Below are positions 26,094 through 35,782 of a stretch of DNA of 64,000 nt, piece after piece; the first letter of the stretch is position 1, and each line of letters starts with the position of its first letter. A program made the position numbers and the translations under genes. The notes below the pieces were generated by a model, which worked only from the letters and a program-made list of their open reading frames with translations, did no database searches and was not told the DNA's origin. The stretch lies in contig NZ_JANTPU010000001.1 of assembly GCF_024752025.1 (NCBI RefSeq), positions 1,736,001 to 1,800,000 on the forward strand, in the 5' to 3' direction. This DNA comes from Pseudidiomarina sp. CB1 (GTDB lineage Bacteria; Pseudomonadota; Gammaproteobacteria; Enterobacterales; Alteromonadaceae).

Positions 26094-26969
26094 TTACAAC
26101 TGGTTGATGGGTAATTTTAAATACACTTTACCCTCGTCATCGGCGGGAGGCATTTCGCCCGCACGTATGTTGACTTGAATGGATGGCAGAATCAGCCGCG
26201 GCATTTCCAACGTGGCATCACGCTCTTCACGCATGCGCACAAACTCCTCCTCGGTGACACCATCATGTACGTGTTTACTATGCTCGCGTTGGGCCGCAAC
26301 TGTCGTCCGACATTCATGTTCGCGTCCCTCCGGCGGATAATCATGGCAGATGTAAATTTCGGTGGTTGCGGGTAGTGCCAGCAGCTTTTTAATCGAACGA
26401 AATAAAGTAGCAGCGCTGCCGCCAGGAAAGTCGCAACGCGCTGTACCCACGTCAGGCATAAACAACGTATCACCGACGAACGCTTTTTCACCGTCAATAA
26501 TGTACGCAATATCGGCTGGTGTATGGCCCGGGGTATGCATGACTTCGAAAGTCATCGTACCCACAGTAAAGCTTTCGCCATCACTGAACAGGTGATCAAA
26601 CTGGGCACCATTTGGCAAGAACTCCTTTTCGAGGTCAAAGACATCTTTAAAGATTTTCTGTACATCTTGAATATGCTCACCAATCCCAATACGCCCACCA
26701 AGCTCACGCTTGATAAAAGGCGCGGCAGACAAATGATCGGCATGTGCATGGGTTTCGAGTATCCATTCAAGCTTTAGGTCATTCGCCCGCACAAAATCAA
26801 CCAAACGTTGCGCTCCGGTCGTTGCTGTTCGTCCAGATTTATAGTCGAAATCGAGTACGGGATCGATAATGACAGCCGCTTGTGAACTTGCATCCCACAC
26901 CACATAGCTAAAGGTTTCGCTGTCATCATCTAGAAACGCTTTCACCTGCGCTTGACTTGTGTTGGCCAT
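26094..26969 (-). CDS. MBL-fold hydrolase, persulfide (sulfur) dioxygenase-like (Blh/ETHE1)
   Basis: 291 residues. Metallo-beta-lactamase fold with HAHADHLSAAPF (HxHxDH, about residues 74-79), HTPGHTPADIAY, FVGDTLFMPDVGTARCDFPGG and ICHDYPPEGRE. The DVGTARCDFPGGSA segment is typical of ETHE1/Blh persulfide dioxygenases, which use one iron (two His and one Asp) to oxidise glutathione persulfide to sulfite. A glyoxalase II role is less likely because that segment differs. It leads the operon with the YeiH exporter and the EAL protein. No BigR-type regulator is adjacent. Confidence 0.85.
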   Translation of the reverse strand: MANTSQAQVKAFLDDDSETFSYVVWDASSQAAVIIDPVLDFDYKSGRTATTGAQRLVDFVRANDLKLEWILETHAHADHLSAAPFIKRELGGRIGIGEHIQDVQKIFKDVFDLEKEFLPNGAQFDHLFSDGESFTVGTMTFEVMHTPGHTPADIAYIIDGEKAFVGDTLFMPDVGTARCDFPGGSAATLFRSIKKLLALPATTEIYICHDYPPEGREHECRTTVAAQREHSKHVHDGVTEEEFVRMREERDATLEMPRLILPSIQVNIRAGEMPPADDEGKVYLKLPINQL

Positions 26970-27096
26970 GGTTACCTCTCCTTCAAATACATCAGCTACA
27001 GCTAAAATACGTCATCCGCGGCAAGAGTTAAACTGGATCACATTGCATTGTGCGTATAAAATTGCGCCTTTCCAATAACAGCAGTGAGAGTTCACT

Positions 27097-27813
27097 ATGG
27101 GTCGCGCCTTTCAAAACCGCAAGGAGTCGATCGCGAAGACCGCGGCGGCTAAAAGTAAAGTTTATAGTAAATATGGACGAGAAATTTATGTTGTCGCTAA
27201 GCAAGGCGGCTTCGAGCCTGAATCTAACCTGCAACTGCGCAGCCTGATCGAACGAGCGAAAAAGGACCAGGTACCCGCGCACGTTATCGAAAAAGCGATC
27301 GACAAAGCGAAAGGTGGTGCTGGTGAAGATTATGCGCCAGCGGTTTATGAAGGGTTTGGCCCGGGTAACTGCATGGTCATGGTGGAATGCCTGACCGACA
27401 ATAACGCACGAACCTATGGCGAAGTACGTAACTGTTTCACTAAAACCAAGTCAAAAATTGGTGCGCCAGGAAGTGTCGCTCACATGTTCGATCACTGCGC
27501 TATTTTGAAGTTTGCCGGTGAAGACGAGGATGCCGTGCTTGAAGCGCTCATGATGGCGGATGTTGATGTCACCGATATTGAAGCAGAAGATGGCCACATC
27601 ACCGTGTTTGCCCCACATACGGAGTGGCACAAGGCCAAAACTGCTTTGCAAGAAGCGTTCGCCGACCTCGAGTTTGAAGTCGACGAAATTCAGTATTTAC
27701 CGCAAGTGATGACCGACATCGCCGGTGACGATGTCGCCATGATGGAAAAATTCCTCGACATGCTGAACGATTGTGATGATGTACAAAACATCTATCACAA
27801 CGCTCAATACTGA
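27097..27813 (+). CDS. YebC/PmpR family protein (YeeN-like)
   Basis: 238 residues. Starts [21 protein letters not shown] and contains [24 protein letters not shown] and YEGFGPGN, all YebC/TACO1 hallmarks. The [11 protein letters not shown] start fits the second gammaproteobacterial paralogue group (YeeN-like) rather than canonical YebC next to ruvC. The family includes DNA-binding regulators and ribosome-associated factors that help translate polyproline stretches; which applies here is unclear. Convergent with the oligopeptidase B gene, one base between stops. Confidence 0.88.
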   Translation: MGRAFQNRKESIAKTAAAKSKVYSKYGREIYVVAKQGGFEPESNLQLRSLIERAKKDQVPAHVIEKAIDKAKGGAGEDYAPAVYEGFGPGNCMVMVECLTDNNARTYGEVRNCFTKTKSKIGAPGSVAHMFDHCAILKFAGEDEDAVLEALMMADVDVTDIEAEDGHITVFAPHTEWHKAKTALQEAFADLEFEVDEIQYLPQVMTDIAGDDVAMMEKFLDMLNDCDDVQNIYHNAQY

Positions 27814-27814
27814 T

Positions 27815-29974
27815 TTACTCCTCTGGATTTTCGAGTAAGTCCAAAATAAACGCATACTCTTCGGCGGTTTCCTTCAGGCGCGCAAAGCGTCCTGAAGCAC
27901 CGCCGTGACCTGCTTCCATATTGGTTTTCATCATCAACGGATTGTTATCCGTCTTGTAATGACGTAATTTTGCCACCCACTTCGCTGGCTCAAAATACTG
28001 CACTTGCGAATCATGTAAACCGGTCGTCACCAGCATGGCTGGGTAGTCTTGCGCACTAACTTGATCATACGGTGAGTACGACAACATGTAATCATAGTAC
28101 GGCTGGTTCTTCGGATTACCCCACTCGTCAAACTCGTTGGTCGTCAAAGGAATACTCTCATCCAACATGGTCGTTACGACATCGACAAACGGCACATGAG
28201 CCACTAAGCCGCGATACTGCTCTGGCGCCAAATTGGCGACTGCGCCCATAAGTAGGCCACCAGCACTACCCCCCATGCCAAACACTTTGTCCGGATGGGC
28301 ATATTTTTCCGCCACCAAATGTTCAGTCACATCAATGTAATCGGTAAAAGTGTTCTTTTTGTTTTCTAACTTGCCGTCTTCATACCAATGACGGCCCATT
28401 TCTTGGCCACCGCGAATATGGGCAATTGCATAGACAAAACCGCGATCAACCAGCGAGAACACTGACGAGCGGAACCACGGCTCAGAAGTCGAGCCATAAG
28501 AGCCGTACGCATACTGATACAACGGTGCGGTACCGTCTTGTTTGAAGTCTTTCTTGTACAACAATGACACTGGTACTTGAGTGCCATCATCAGCAGTTGC
28601 CCAAGTGCGTGCGGTCGCATAGTTGCTGGCGTCGTAGTTTGGTACTTCAGTGGCTTTCAACACTTCCCGCTCTTGCGTCGCCATATTCATTGCGTAGGTA
28701 ACCGTTGGCGTGACCAACGACGTGTAGTTATAACGCAACACTTCGGTGTTTTGCTCAACGTTGGTTTCGAAGGTCATCACATAGCTTGCTTCATCGGCGT
28801 TCACGACATAGCTTTGCTCAGGATTCGCCCATGGCACCACACGAATTTGTCGCAAGCCTTCGCGACGCTCGTTGAGCACGAGGTAGTTCGCAAATAACTC
28901 AAAGCCGTGAATAAAGACCGCGTCATCATGTGCGACGAGCGGCTGCCACTTACTCTTATCGCCGATATCTGCATGTGCAACCTCCATCACCTGAAAGTTA
29001 GGTGCTTGGTAATCGGTCAGAATGATCCAACGCCCATCAATGTGGTCTGCTGAATATTTGAAGTCGCGTTCGCGCGGCGCCAACACTTGGAAATCACCGT
29101 TTGGCGTATCCGCGTCGAGCACATGAACTTCATCAGAAACCGTGGCATCAAGCTGAATCATCACATACTCGTCATCCGAGCTATTACTCACCCACATATA
29201 GAAGGTATCGTCTTGCTCTTCATAAACAACTTCTGCAGTGTCGAGAGGCTGTCCCAGTTGGTACTTCACCACACGCTTCGACAGCAAGGTTTGCGGGTCA
29301 TTTTCAATTACGAAGAGTGTTTCGTTGTCTTTCGCCCATGCGATCGCGGCCGAGATGCCAGCAATGCCTGTCTCAGTCACTTCGTTGGTGGTTAAGTCCT
29401 TGACGTGTAGCTCGTATTGACGACGACCTACATTATCAACCACATAAGCGACTTTATTTTGATCTGGGCTCACTTGCAGATTCGAAACCTGCATAAAAGA
29501 CTCACCCTCGGCTAACACATTAACGTCAACGATAATTTGCTTTTCGCCAGATTCAACATGCGTACGCGAGTGAATGGGATATTCTTTGCCAGCCTCATAC
29601 TCAGTTTGGTACAGGTAGTCACCGCGTTGATAAGGCACCGTGCTGTCGTCCTGCTTTACCCGCCCGATGATTTCTTGTTCAAGTTCATCTGTCAGCGGCT
29701 GATAGCTAGCACGATAGGCATCGTAATAGTCATTTTCTGCGTTCAGATAACCCAATACTTCTGGGTCTTTGCGCTCATCATCACGTAACCAATAGTAGTG
29801 ATCAACACGTTCACCTTGCGGCGACACCACTGTGTAAGGCTCGCGTTTTGCTACGGGTGCAGCACTTTCCTGCGCACTTTCGGCGGGCGACGTATTCGGC
29901 TGACAGGCAACCAATGCAGTCAACGCTGTCGCCAACAACCACGTTTTTGGTGTTTTGAATGATTCAATTAACAT
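27815..29974 (-). CDS. ptrB: Oligopeptidase B (S9A), predicted lipoprotein
   Basis: 719 residues. N-terminal signal with lipobox LVAC (Cys about residue 24), then a Ser/Ala-rich linker. The core begins DHYYWLRDDERKDPEVLGYL, the OpB signature, followed by the seven-blade propeller and an alpha/beta hydrolase. Catalytic Ser in GGSAGGLLMG (about residue 570), Asp in TGLHDSQVQY (about 655), His in EAGHGGASGR (about 691). It cleaves short peptides after Arg or Lys. E. coli PtrB is cytosolic; the lipobox here predicts an envelope location, typical of Alteromonadales homologues. Confidence 0.88.
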   Translation of the reverse strand: MLIESFKTPKTWLLATALTALVACQPNTSPAESAQESAAPVAKREPYTVVSPQGERVDHYYWLRDDERKDPEVLGYLNAENDYYDAYRASYQPLTDELEQEIIGRVKQDDSTVPYQRGDYLYQTEYEAGKEYPIHSRTHVESGEKQIIVDVNVLAEGESFMQVSNLQVSPDQNKVAYVVDNVGRRQYELHVKDLTTNEVTETGIAGISAAIAWAKDNETLFVIENDPQTLLSKRVVKYQLGQPLDTAEVVYEEQDDTFYMWVSNSSDDEYVMIQLDATVSDEVHVLDADTPNGDFQVLAPRERDFKYSADHIDGRWIILTDYQAPNFQVMEVAHADIGDKSKWQPLVAHDDAVFIHGFELFANYLVLNERREGLRQIRVVPWANPEQSYVVNADEASYVMTFETNVEQNTEVLRYNYTSLVTPTVTYAMNMATQEREVLKATEVPNYDASNYATARTWATADDGTQVPVSLLYKKDFKQDGTAPLYQYAYGSYGSTSEPWFRSSVFSLVDRGFVYAIAHIRGGQEMGRHWYEDGKLENKKNTFTDYIDVTEHLVAEKYAHPDKVFGMGGSAGGLLMGAVANLAPEQYRGLVAHVPFVDVVTTMLDESIPLTTNEFDEWGNPKNQPYYDYMLSYSPYDQVSAQDYPAMLVTTGLHDSQVQYFEPAKWVAKLRHYKTDNNPLMMKTNMEAGHGGASGRFARLKETAEEYAFILDLLENPEE

Positions 29975-30229
29975 GATCTAGCTCTCTTTATCATTATTTT
30001 TCTGGACTTTTTCTTAGTTAACTCGATGTATTGGTTATAGAATGAACTAAAATGCCGTTTATTCCTACTCGTTGACATCGACATCAATGTAAAGATGCGG
30101 TAGGTTAACATGATTAAAACATCGGAACAGGTCAACGCTCATAAATGTCGTTAGTCGCTTATTTATTGAACTCGTCCGACCAGAACGCTATGGTGTGACC
30201 GAATTTTGAACTTGGAAGTCTTTTTGTTG

Positions 30230-32344
30230 TTGAACACGCCCCGTAAGCAAAACGTTATAGCCTATTTAAAGGGTTATAGCACCCTAATAATTGCGCTGCT
30301 GCTCTTTTGGGGCGGCACTTTTGCGCATGCGCAGACGCAAATTCCGTTGGCTAGCGCCAGTACTGATGAAGTTTCACCACCACAACTCGATGCAAACCTT
30401 GAAGCTGAGCTCGATCGGCTGTTAATCGAAGCCGACTCGGAGCAAGCCATGCTCGAGCAAATGCAAGTACTGCGGCAAAATCTTGATAGTGACACCGCGC
30501 CAATGAGTCGTGTTCGCTTACTATCTTACATAGCGCTATCATTTGCCTACCTTGATCAGATTGACAAGGCCTACGAGGTCATTGATGAAACCGAGATAAT
30601 TGCGCGCGACTCAGGTTTACCTGACGCGCAAGCTGAAGTTGCTGCAACCCGAATATTGATTAAAAATATCGAGGGTAAGCTGACCGAGGCCTATATCCTT
30701 ATTAACACTGCCACGGTTCACCTAGAGCGAGCGCAATTACCACGCGTGCGTTACTTCGCCAACAACCTTATTGGTAGTATCTACTTAGAGAAAAATAATA
30801 CCGAGCGCGCGCTGGAACACCTGATTGCGGCGTCAACGGCGGTGAATGAGACGGATGATGAGCGAACTCCGATTCGCCGCATCTTCCTCAAGCTACGTAT
30901 TGCAGAAATATACAATAAACAGAAGTTCTACGATCAAGCTCTTGAGCAAATTGACTCCGCTGAAGCGATTATGAACGAGGCTGGACTTGAGGCCATGTAT
31001 GGCCCCGAGATCACTTTTTTACGTGCAGTGACCGCAACCGAGCAGGGTTTATATGACCAAGCCTTCGATATTTACAGTCAGCTCGAGCGCGACATCAAAA
31101 ACGACCCCGACTGGGGTTACATGCAAGCCTCGGTACTTAATAATCTGGGGGATTTGGCAATCCGAACCAAGCGCTTCGAAGCCGGTATTCAAGTACTGCA
31201 AGAAGCGCTCACATTAGCCGTAGAAAATAATGACGTTATCAATGAAGAGTTGATTCGCTTTAACTTAGGCTTTATCGACGTCCATCTAGGCCAGTACGAA
31301 AAAGGCTTAAGGGCAATGCGCGATGTCGTCGAAAAAGCACGCGGCAAATGGAGCGACAGTGAACTTGAAATGTTGCTCGGCGAATATGCTGAAGCACTAA
31401 CTATAGCGGGCCGTCATCAACAGGCAAATGCCATTTTGACTGAACAACGTCAACTTCGTGAAAGTGTTTTCAATACTGAACTGCAAAAGAATGTCACCGA
31501 GCTACAGAATTTGTATGACTCGAAAGATAAAGCTCAGCAAATCGAATTACTCCAACGCCAAAAAGAACTTAGCGATCAGTTGCTGGAGAACGAGCGACAA
31601 CAGCAAGTTATTTTGATCTTGGGCGTTGTTGTCGCACTCTTACTGACGGCATTAGCCTTCTATCTTTATCGCGCCGCACATCGATCGAATCAGGCACTGA
31701 AACAAGCCAACGCCCAACTGGCTGATCAATCGTTACGCGATCCGTTAACCGGCCTGTTAAACCGCCGTGCCATGCAACAAGAACTGCTACGTCAGGAACG
31801 CGAACAACAACCGAGCAATGATGCGATGGTGTTGCTTGATATCGACTACTTTAAACGCATCAACGATCACCACGGTCATAGTGCCGGTGACGAAGTTATC
31901 CGCGCGGTTGCACAACGGCTGCTAGACGTTTGCCGTGATAACGACAAAGTTATTCGTTGGGGTGGCGAAGAGTTTCTTATTTACTTAAAGAATACTGACA
32001 AAGACGCTTTACCGCGATTTGTGCTGCGGATGCTAAAAGCAATTGCCGGTAAACCGATAAAAACTGAGAAAGAAGCGCTGCCAGTGACCGCCACCGCAGG
32101 TTTTATTAGTTATCCCTTTGCTGATCTTAATCAGGCCGAGATGGACTGGGAAGCTACACTGCAGCTCGTCGACAAGGCACTCTACGCAGGCAAGGTTCAC
32201 GGACGCAACCAAGCATGGGGAATCGTTAGTCTAAACGTGCCGTTTGCCCAAGCGCACCAAGTGCTCGATACCGACCTTGCTAAGGCCATTGAGCAGAACC
32301 TAGTTTCTGCGATTACGTTACATGGCCCACGCCAAAATACTTGA
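30230..32344 (+). CDS. TPR-sensor membrane diguanylate cyclase (GGEEF)
   Basis: About 704 residues. No ATG is available near the N-terminus: starts are TTG codons at 30206, 30212 and 30224-30230. GGAAG at 30214-30218 favours 30230. A signal-like segment (TLIIALLLFWGGTFAHA) leads to a periplasmic TPR domain (about 60-440), a coiled coil (KDKAQQIELLQRQKELSDQLL), a membrane helix (VILILGVVVALLLTALAFYLY) and a C-terminal GGDEF domain. The active site is RWGGEEF, with the inhibitory I-site RDND five residues before it, so it should make c-di-GMP with product feedback. Upstream it stands alone; downstream, 53 bases away, is a winged-helix regulator gene. Confidence 0.82.
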   Translation: MNTPRKQNVIAYLKGYSTLIIALLLFWGGTFAHAQTQIPLASASTDEVSPPQLDANLEAELDRLLIEADSEQAMLEQMQVLRQNLDSDTAPMSRVRLLSYIALSFAYLDQIDKAYEVIDETEIIARDSGLPDAQAEVAATRILIKNIEGKLTEAYILINTATVHLERAQLPRVRYFANNLIGSIYLEKNNTERALEHLIAASTAVNETDDERTPIRRIFLKLRIAEIYNKQKFYDQALEQIDSAEAIMNEAGLEAMYGPEITFLRAVTATEQGLYDQAFDIYSQLERDIKNDPDWGYMQASVLNNLGDLAIRTKRFEAGIQVLQEALTLAVENNDVINEELIRFNLGFIDVHLGQYEKGLRAMRDVVEKARGKWSDSELEMLLGEYAEALTIAGRHQQANAILTEQRQLRESVFNTELQKNVTELQNLYDSKDKAQQIELLQRQKELSDQLLENERQQQVILILGVVVALLLTALAFYLYRAAHRSNQALKQANAQLADQSLRDPLTGLLNRRAMQQELLRQEREQQPSNDAMVLLDIDYFKRINDHHGHSAGDEVIRAVAQRLLDVCRDNDKVIRWGGEEFLIYLKNTDKDALPRFVLRMLKAIAGKPIKTEKEALPVTATAGFISYPFADLNQAEMDWEATLQLVDKALYAGKVHGRNQAWGIVSLNVPFAQAHQVLDTDLAKAIEQNLVSAITLHGPRQNT

Positions 32345-32397
32345 TCACAATTCCTGCGTTTACATTGCAAATAAGACTCGCTAGTCTTAGTTAACTT

Positions 32398-33915
32398 GTG
32401 AATGGAAACACCAGCGACAAAACCGTGCACCACTATCAATTTAACAACTTTGTATTCGACCCCATGCATGCCCTACTCAAAGGGCCCGATGGCGAGACAA
32501 GCCTCGAACATCGCGTGGCTTCTTTGCTTGAACACTTTTGCCGTCACCCACAACAACCGCTCACCAAAGAAAGCTTATTAGAGGCCGTTTGGGCTGGTAG
32601 GGTCGTTAACGAAGATAGCCTTTCGGTGGCAGTTTCCAAACTCCGCAAGCTTTTGCAAGACAGTCGAGGCGAACCGCAATTCATCAAAACCATTCCAGGC
32701 GTCGGTTACTGCTGGCTACCTGAGACATCCACGCTTGACTCAACCGAGACTGTCACCCATGCTCCGCAAATTCCCCCACGTGGCCAAAGACGACAACAGC
32801 GGCGCAAAGCATACGCCATTGGTATCGCGGCACTAACCAGCGTTGCCGTGGTGCTTCTAGGTTACAGTCTCTATAAACCGAGTGTAAACGAAGCAGAAGC
32901 ACAAACACCCAAGAATCTCACCCAGAATACTATCGACACCCGCGGCCTTAGTGAGCAAGAGAAAGCTAACTTTGCGCGTGCGCAAGCTGTCATCAACAGT
33001 ACGGTCTACCATGAAGTTAGCGCCGACGACTATCGTCAAGCGATTGGAATTTATCGCAATCTGTTAAAGAAGCATCCGAACTTTACGCCAGCACACATTG
33101 GTATTGCTGAAGCGAAGTTCGAGATGAGTGGGCTTAATGGTTACCGCGATTTAGAGCTCTATACCGAAGAACTTAATACCATCACCACGATTGCCCTGAC
33201 ACAGAAACCAGATAATGGGCATGCGCTTGAGTTAAAAGCTAAAGTAGCTTTCTTAGCCGGGTGGGATCTGGACGCCGCCGAACAATTTTATTCTCGCGCT
33301 ATCGAAGCCATGCCAAATGATCCTGGACTGTATCTCGGCTTTTCCGAGTTCCTGATTACACGCGGAAAAATCGCCGAAGCAAAAGACCTGCTGCGACAAC
33401 TTCGCAAGAAGAATCCAGATTTCTTTCGGTACATCAATTTGTCGTTGGTTTACATGTTTCAGGGCGATTACGACAAAGCCATCGCCGAAACACAACGGCT
33501 TATGAACTCTGAAGCGCCAACCGTCTTGCATAACTCAATATTGCACCGTATCGGTGTTATTACCGAAAACGATGACATGGCGATGGACAACTTGAAAGTC
33601 CTTATGCGCGAGCGAAATTATTCCGATGCGCGCATCAACGACTATGAGCGCATCGCCGAAACGGGAGGCTTGCAGGCGGTTTTTGCACAACTGCTAGCCG
33701 AACGCAACGAAGATAACCTAGGGCAATACATTCCACCGCTATCGTGGGCCCGCTATGCAATTGTCGCCGGCGAAACAGAGCAGGCGCTGTTCCATTTGAG
33801 CCGTGCTATCCGCGAGAAACAACCGCAAACGTTACTCGTGCATGAAGATCCGCACTTTGACCCACTAAGGCAATTGCCAGAATTTCAAGCGCTACTTGCA
33901 CAAATTCCGCACTAA
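32398..33915 (+). CDS. Second winged-helix (CadC/ToxR-type) membrane regulator with TPR
   Basis: 505 residues from GTG 32398; no good ribosome binding site is visible. N-terminal winged helix at about residues 12-112 (LEHRVASLLEHFCRHP, LTKESLLEAVWAGRVV, FIKTIPGVGYCWL), one membrane helix at about 142-160 (AYAIGIAALTSVAVVLLGYSLY), then a periplasmic region with TPR-like repeats to the end. Same layout as the regulator at 2764-4086, but only distantly similar in sequence. Target unknown; neighbours are the diguanylate cyclase upstream and a dead amidohydrolase converging from the other side. Confidence 0.82.
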   Translation: MNGNTSDKTVHHYQFNNFVFDPMHALLKGPDGETSLEHRVASLLEHFCRHPQQPLTKESLLEAVWAGRVVNEDSLSVAVSKLRKLLQDSRGEPQFIKTIPGVGYCWLPETSTLDSTETVTHAPQIPPRGQRRQQRRKAYAIGIAALTSVAVVLLGYSLYKPSVNEAEAQTPKNLTQNTIDTRGLSEQEKANFARAQAVINSTVYHEVSADDYRQAIGIYRNLLKKHPNFTPAHIGIAEAKFEMSGLNGYRDLELYTEELNTITTIALTQKPDNGHALELKAKVAFLAGWDLDAAEQFYSRAIEAMPNDPGLYLGFSEFLITRGKIAEAKDLLRQLRKKNPDFFRYINLSLVYMFQGDYDKAIAETQRLMNSEAPTVLHNSILHRIGVITENDDMAMDNLKVLMRERNYSDARINDYERIAETGGLQAVFAQLLAERNEDNLGQYIPPLSWARYAIVAGETEQALFHLSRAIREKQPQTLLVHEDPHFDPLRQLPEFQALLAQIPH

Positions 33916-34694
33916 GGCGTCTGTAACTGGCGCCCCTGTTTGACCACATAGGCAGGACTACGTAAGTACTCTAAATCATTCATTGGATTGCGATCAAAGC
34001 TAACGAAACTGGCTTCATAGCCCTCATCTAAGCGGCCAATGTTACGTTGCGGGAATAACACCTTAGGTGTTGTGAACGTCGACATGATTAATAACTCTTC
34101 CGGGGTGAAATCGGCTTTTTGTAAATACAAAAGTTCGTCGACAACACTGCCCATAAATAGGTCAGAGCCGCTCAATAAGGTTACCCCAGCGTGTCGCAGC
34201 AAGTGCAAAGTCAGCAGCTGATTCGGTGTGAACAACGACTGTTTGGCCATTTTTATGAAGCTCCTCTACAAGTGGCGAGAAAACTTCGGCCATCAGGCCA
34301 TTAAGCCCAAAGTAAGCCTCATTGTTGCGCCGCGAGTCATCTTCATGATGGACCAGAATGAGCTTGCTTAAATCGCCGCCAACAGCTCACGGGTTTGTTT
34401 GGCGCTACTCGGGCTTCCGCAAAGCATAGCGCCGTACAAGACACCTTGGTCGACATAACGTTGGGCAAAGTTTTCGACGAGATAAGGGTTTTGCAAATTA
34501 TGATTGTGCGCGTCCGCGAGCGGCGGCAGCACATACTGCCCCTTTAAGTCGACAGTTGCGTCGACTTGCTCGCTGGCCGCCACAAACATTCCGTCGGCAA
34601 CAAAACGCTCGCCATAGTCAAAACCCTCCCCCGTCCACCAATAAGCATTGGTATAAAGCGTCGTGCTAATAACCGCGATGATCCAGAGTCGCAT
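33912..34694 (-). pseudogene. Degraded amidohydrolase (frameshifts plus internal deletion)
   Basis: Three reading frames together cover an imidazolonepropionase-like amidohydrolase. Frame A (34694 to about 34375) has VLPPLADAHNHN, the HxH metal site, and stops at AAI. Frame B, shifted by one base, continues with LSKLILVHHEDD and VVVHTESAADF (about 34380-34200). Frame C (34250-33912) carries LLSGSD and the C-terminal TTPKVLFPQRNIGRLDEGYEASF. The total is only 261 codons against about 430 for the family, so the central part is missing. It starts three bases after the MFP gene of the RND operon. Sequencing error cannot explain the missing length. Confidence 0.8.
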
Positions 34695-34696
34695 AG

Positions 34697-35782
34697 TTAC
34701 CCTCCCAAGGTGGTCAACGGAAATTCCTTAGCGCTCAGAACCTTTACCAACTGGCCGCTGCGTAGCATGTCAGCGCCACGTACAACAACCCGTTGCCCAT
34801 TCTGCAGATTTCCCACCACATTTACGTAGTCACCTGAGCCGCCTTCAATAGAGACGTTCACTTCTTCAGCTTTGTTTTCTTTGCCGACCACATAAACGCT
34901 GGTTTTACCTTTACCAATCACCAAGGCATCGCGTGGCACGACAAAGTGCTCAGCTGGCACCGAAGCAGGCACCGCAACGGTCACCAACTCGCCAACACGA
35001 AGTTTACCCTGCATCTCAACCGGGATCGCAATGACACCGGTGAAGGTCTGTGAGCGGCTATCGCTTACGGGAATTACTGTATGCATAGGCATCCGCGCAT
35101 CACCACCCGAAAAATAAACGTCAATACGGTCTGCTTGACGGGCAAAATCACTATAGGCTAGCGGGCCATGAAAACGAATTTCCAAATGGTCAACATCCAC
35201 CAAGCCCAATAATGGCGCAGTTGCGACCACATCTTCACCGGTCCGCTGTAGACGCTCCGTCACAACACCAGAGAATGGCGCTCGAACTGTGGTCTTGTTC
35301 AAATCATCCTGTGCTTGCTCAAGTTGCAGTTGTAAGAGCTCCTGATCGGATTCTAACAAGGCAATATCGGCATTCAGGTTATCTATTTCACGCGCCGAAA
35401 CTGCCTGTTGCTCGTACAAGCCATTAAGGCGCTCTAGGTCACGTTCAGCGCGCTGAATTTCGATGCTTTTGCGCTTGATTTGCGCCTCCAACTGGCGCAC
35501 CTTCAAACGATAGGCACGCGAATCAATCGTCGCAATCACCGCACCTTTTTCCACTTGGGTTCCAGGTTCCGCAATCCACATTAACTTACCAGCAACGCCA
35601 GCACTCAGTTCACTCGAATTGCGGCTATAGACCTGGCCACTCACCATGGCCGTGGGGCTAATGACTTGTTGCTGCACAGGAACCACCGAAACAATTGCTT
35701 CCCCTTGTGCAACAGCTGATGATGAAAGGGTCAACATAACAGCCGCAATCGCAGCGTTTACTAAACGATTATTCATAAACAT
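34697..35782 (-). CDS. RND efflux periplasmic adaptor (MFP) subunit
   Basis: 361 residues with a cleavable signal (NAAIAAVMLTLSSSAVAQ). Layout of a membrane fusion protein: a biotinyl-lipoyl hairpin start (GVAGKLMWIAEPGTQVEKGAVIATID), a coiled-coil pair (about 85-150, IKRKSIEIQRAERDLERL), then lipoyl return TTVRAPFSGVVTERL and beta-barrel domains. It links the inner-membrane pump to an outer-membrane channel. The start overlaps the RND pump gene by 14 bases; no TolC-type gene is adjacent, so the channel must come from elsewhere. Followed by the dead amidohydrolase. Confidence 0.9.
   Translation of the reverse strand: MFMNNRLVNAAIAAVMLTLSSSAVAQGEAIVSVVPVQQQVISPTAMVSGQVYSRNSSELSAGVAGKLMWIAEPGTQVEKGAVIATIDSRAYRLKVRQLEAQIKRKSIEIQRAERDLERLNGLYEQQAVSAREIDNLNADIALLESDQELLQLQLEQAQDDLNKTTVRAPFSGVVTERLQRTGEDVVATAPLLGLVDVDHLEIRFHGPLAYSDFARQADRIDVYFSGGDARMPMHTVIPVSDSRSQTFTGVIAIPVEMQGKLRVGELVTVAVPASVPAEHFVVPRDALVIGKGKTSVYVVGKENKAEEVNVSIEGGSGDYVNVVGNLQNGQRVVVRGADMLRSGQLVKVLSAKEFPLTTLGG

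Noticed and set aside
30206-30229. Earlier TTG starts for the TPR-GGDEF gene
   Set aside because: No binding site upstream of 30206, while GGAAG lies at a usable distance from 30230; the choice remains uncertain.
34200-34400. Programmed frameshifting in the amidohydrolase
   Set aside because: At least two frame changes plus a large missing segment fit decay, and no slippery sequence is evident.
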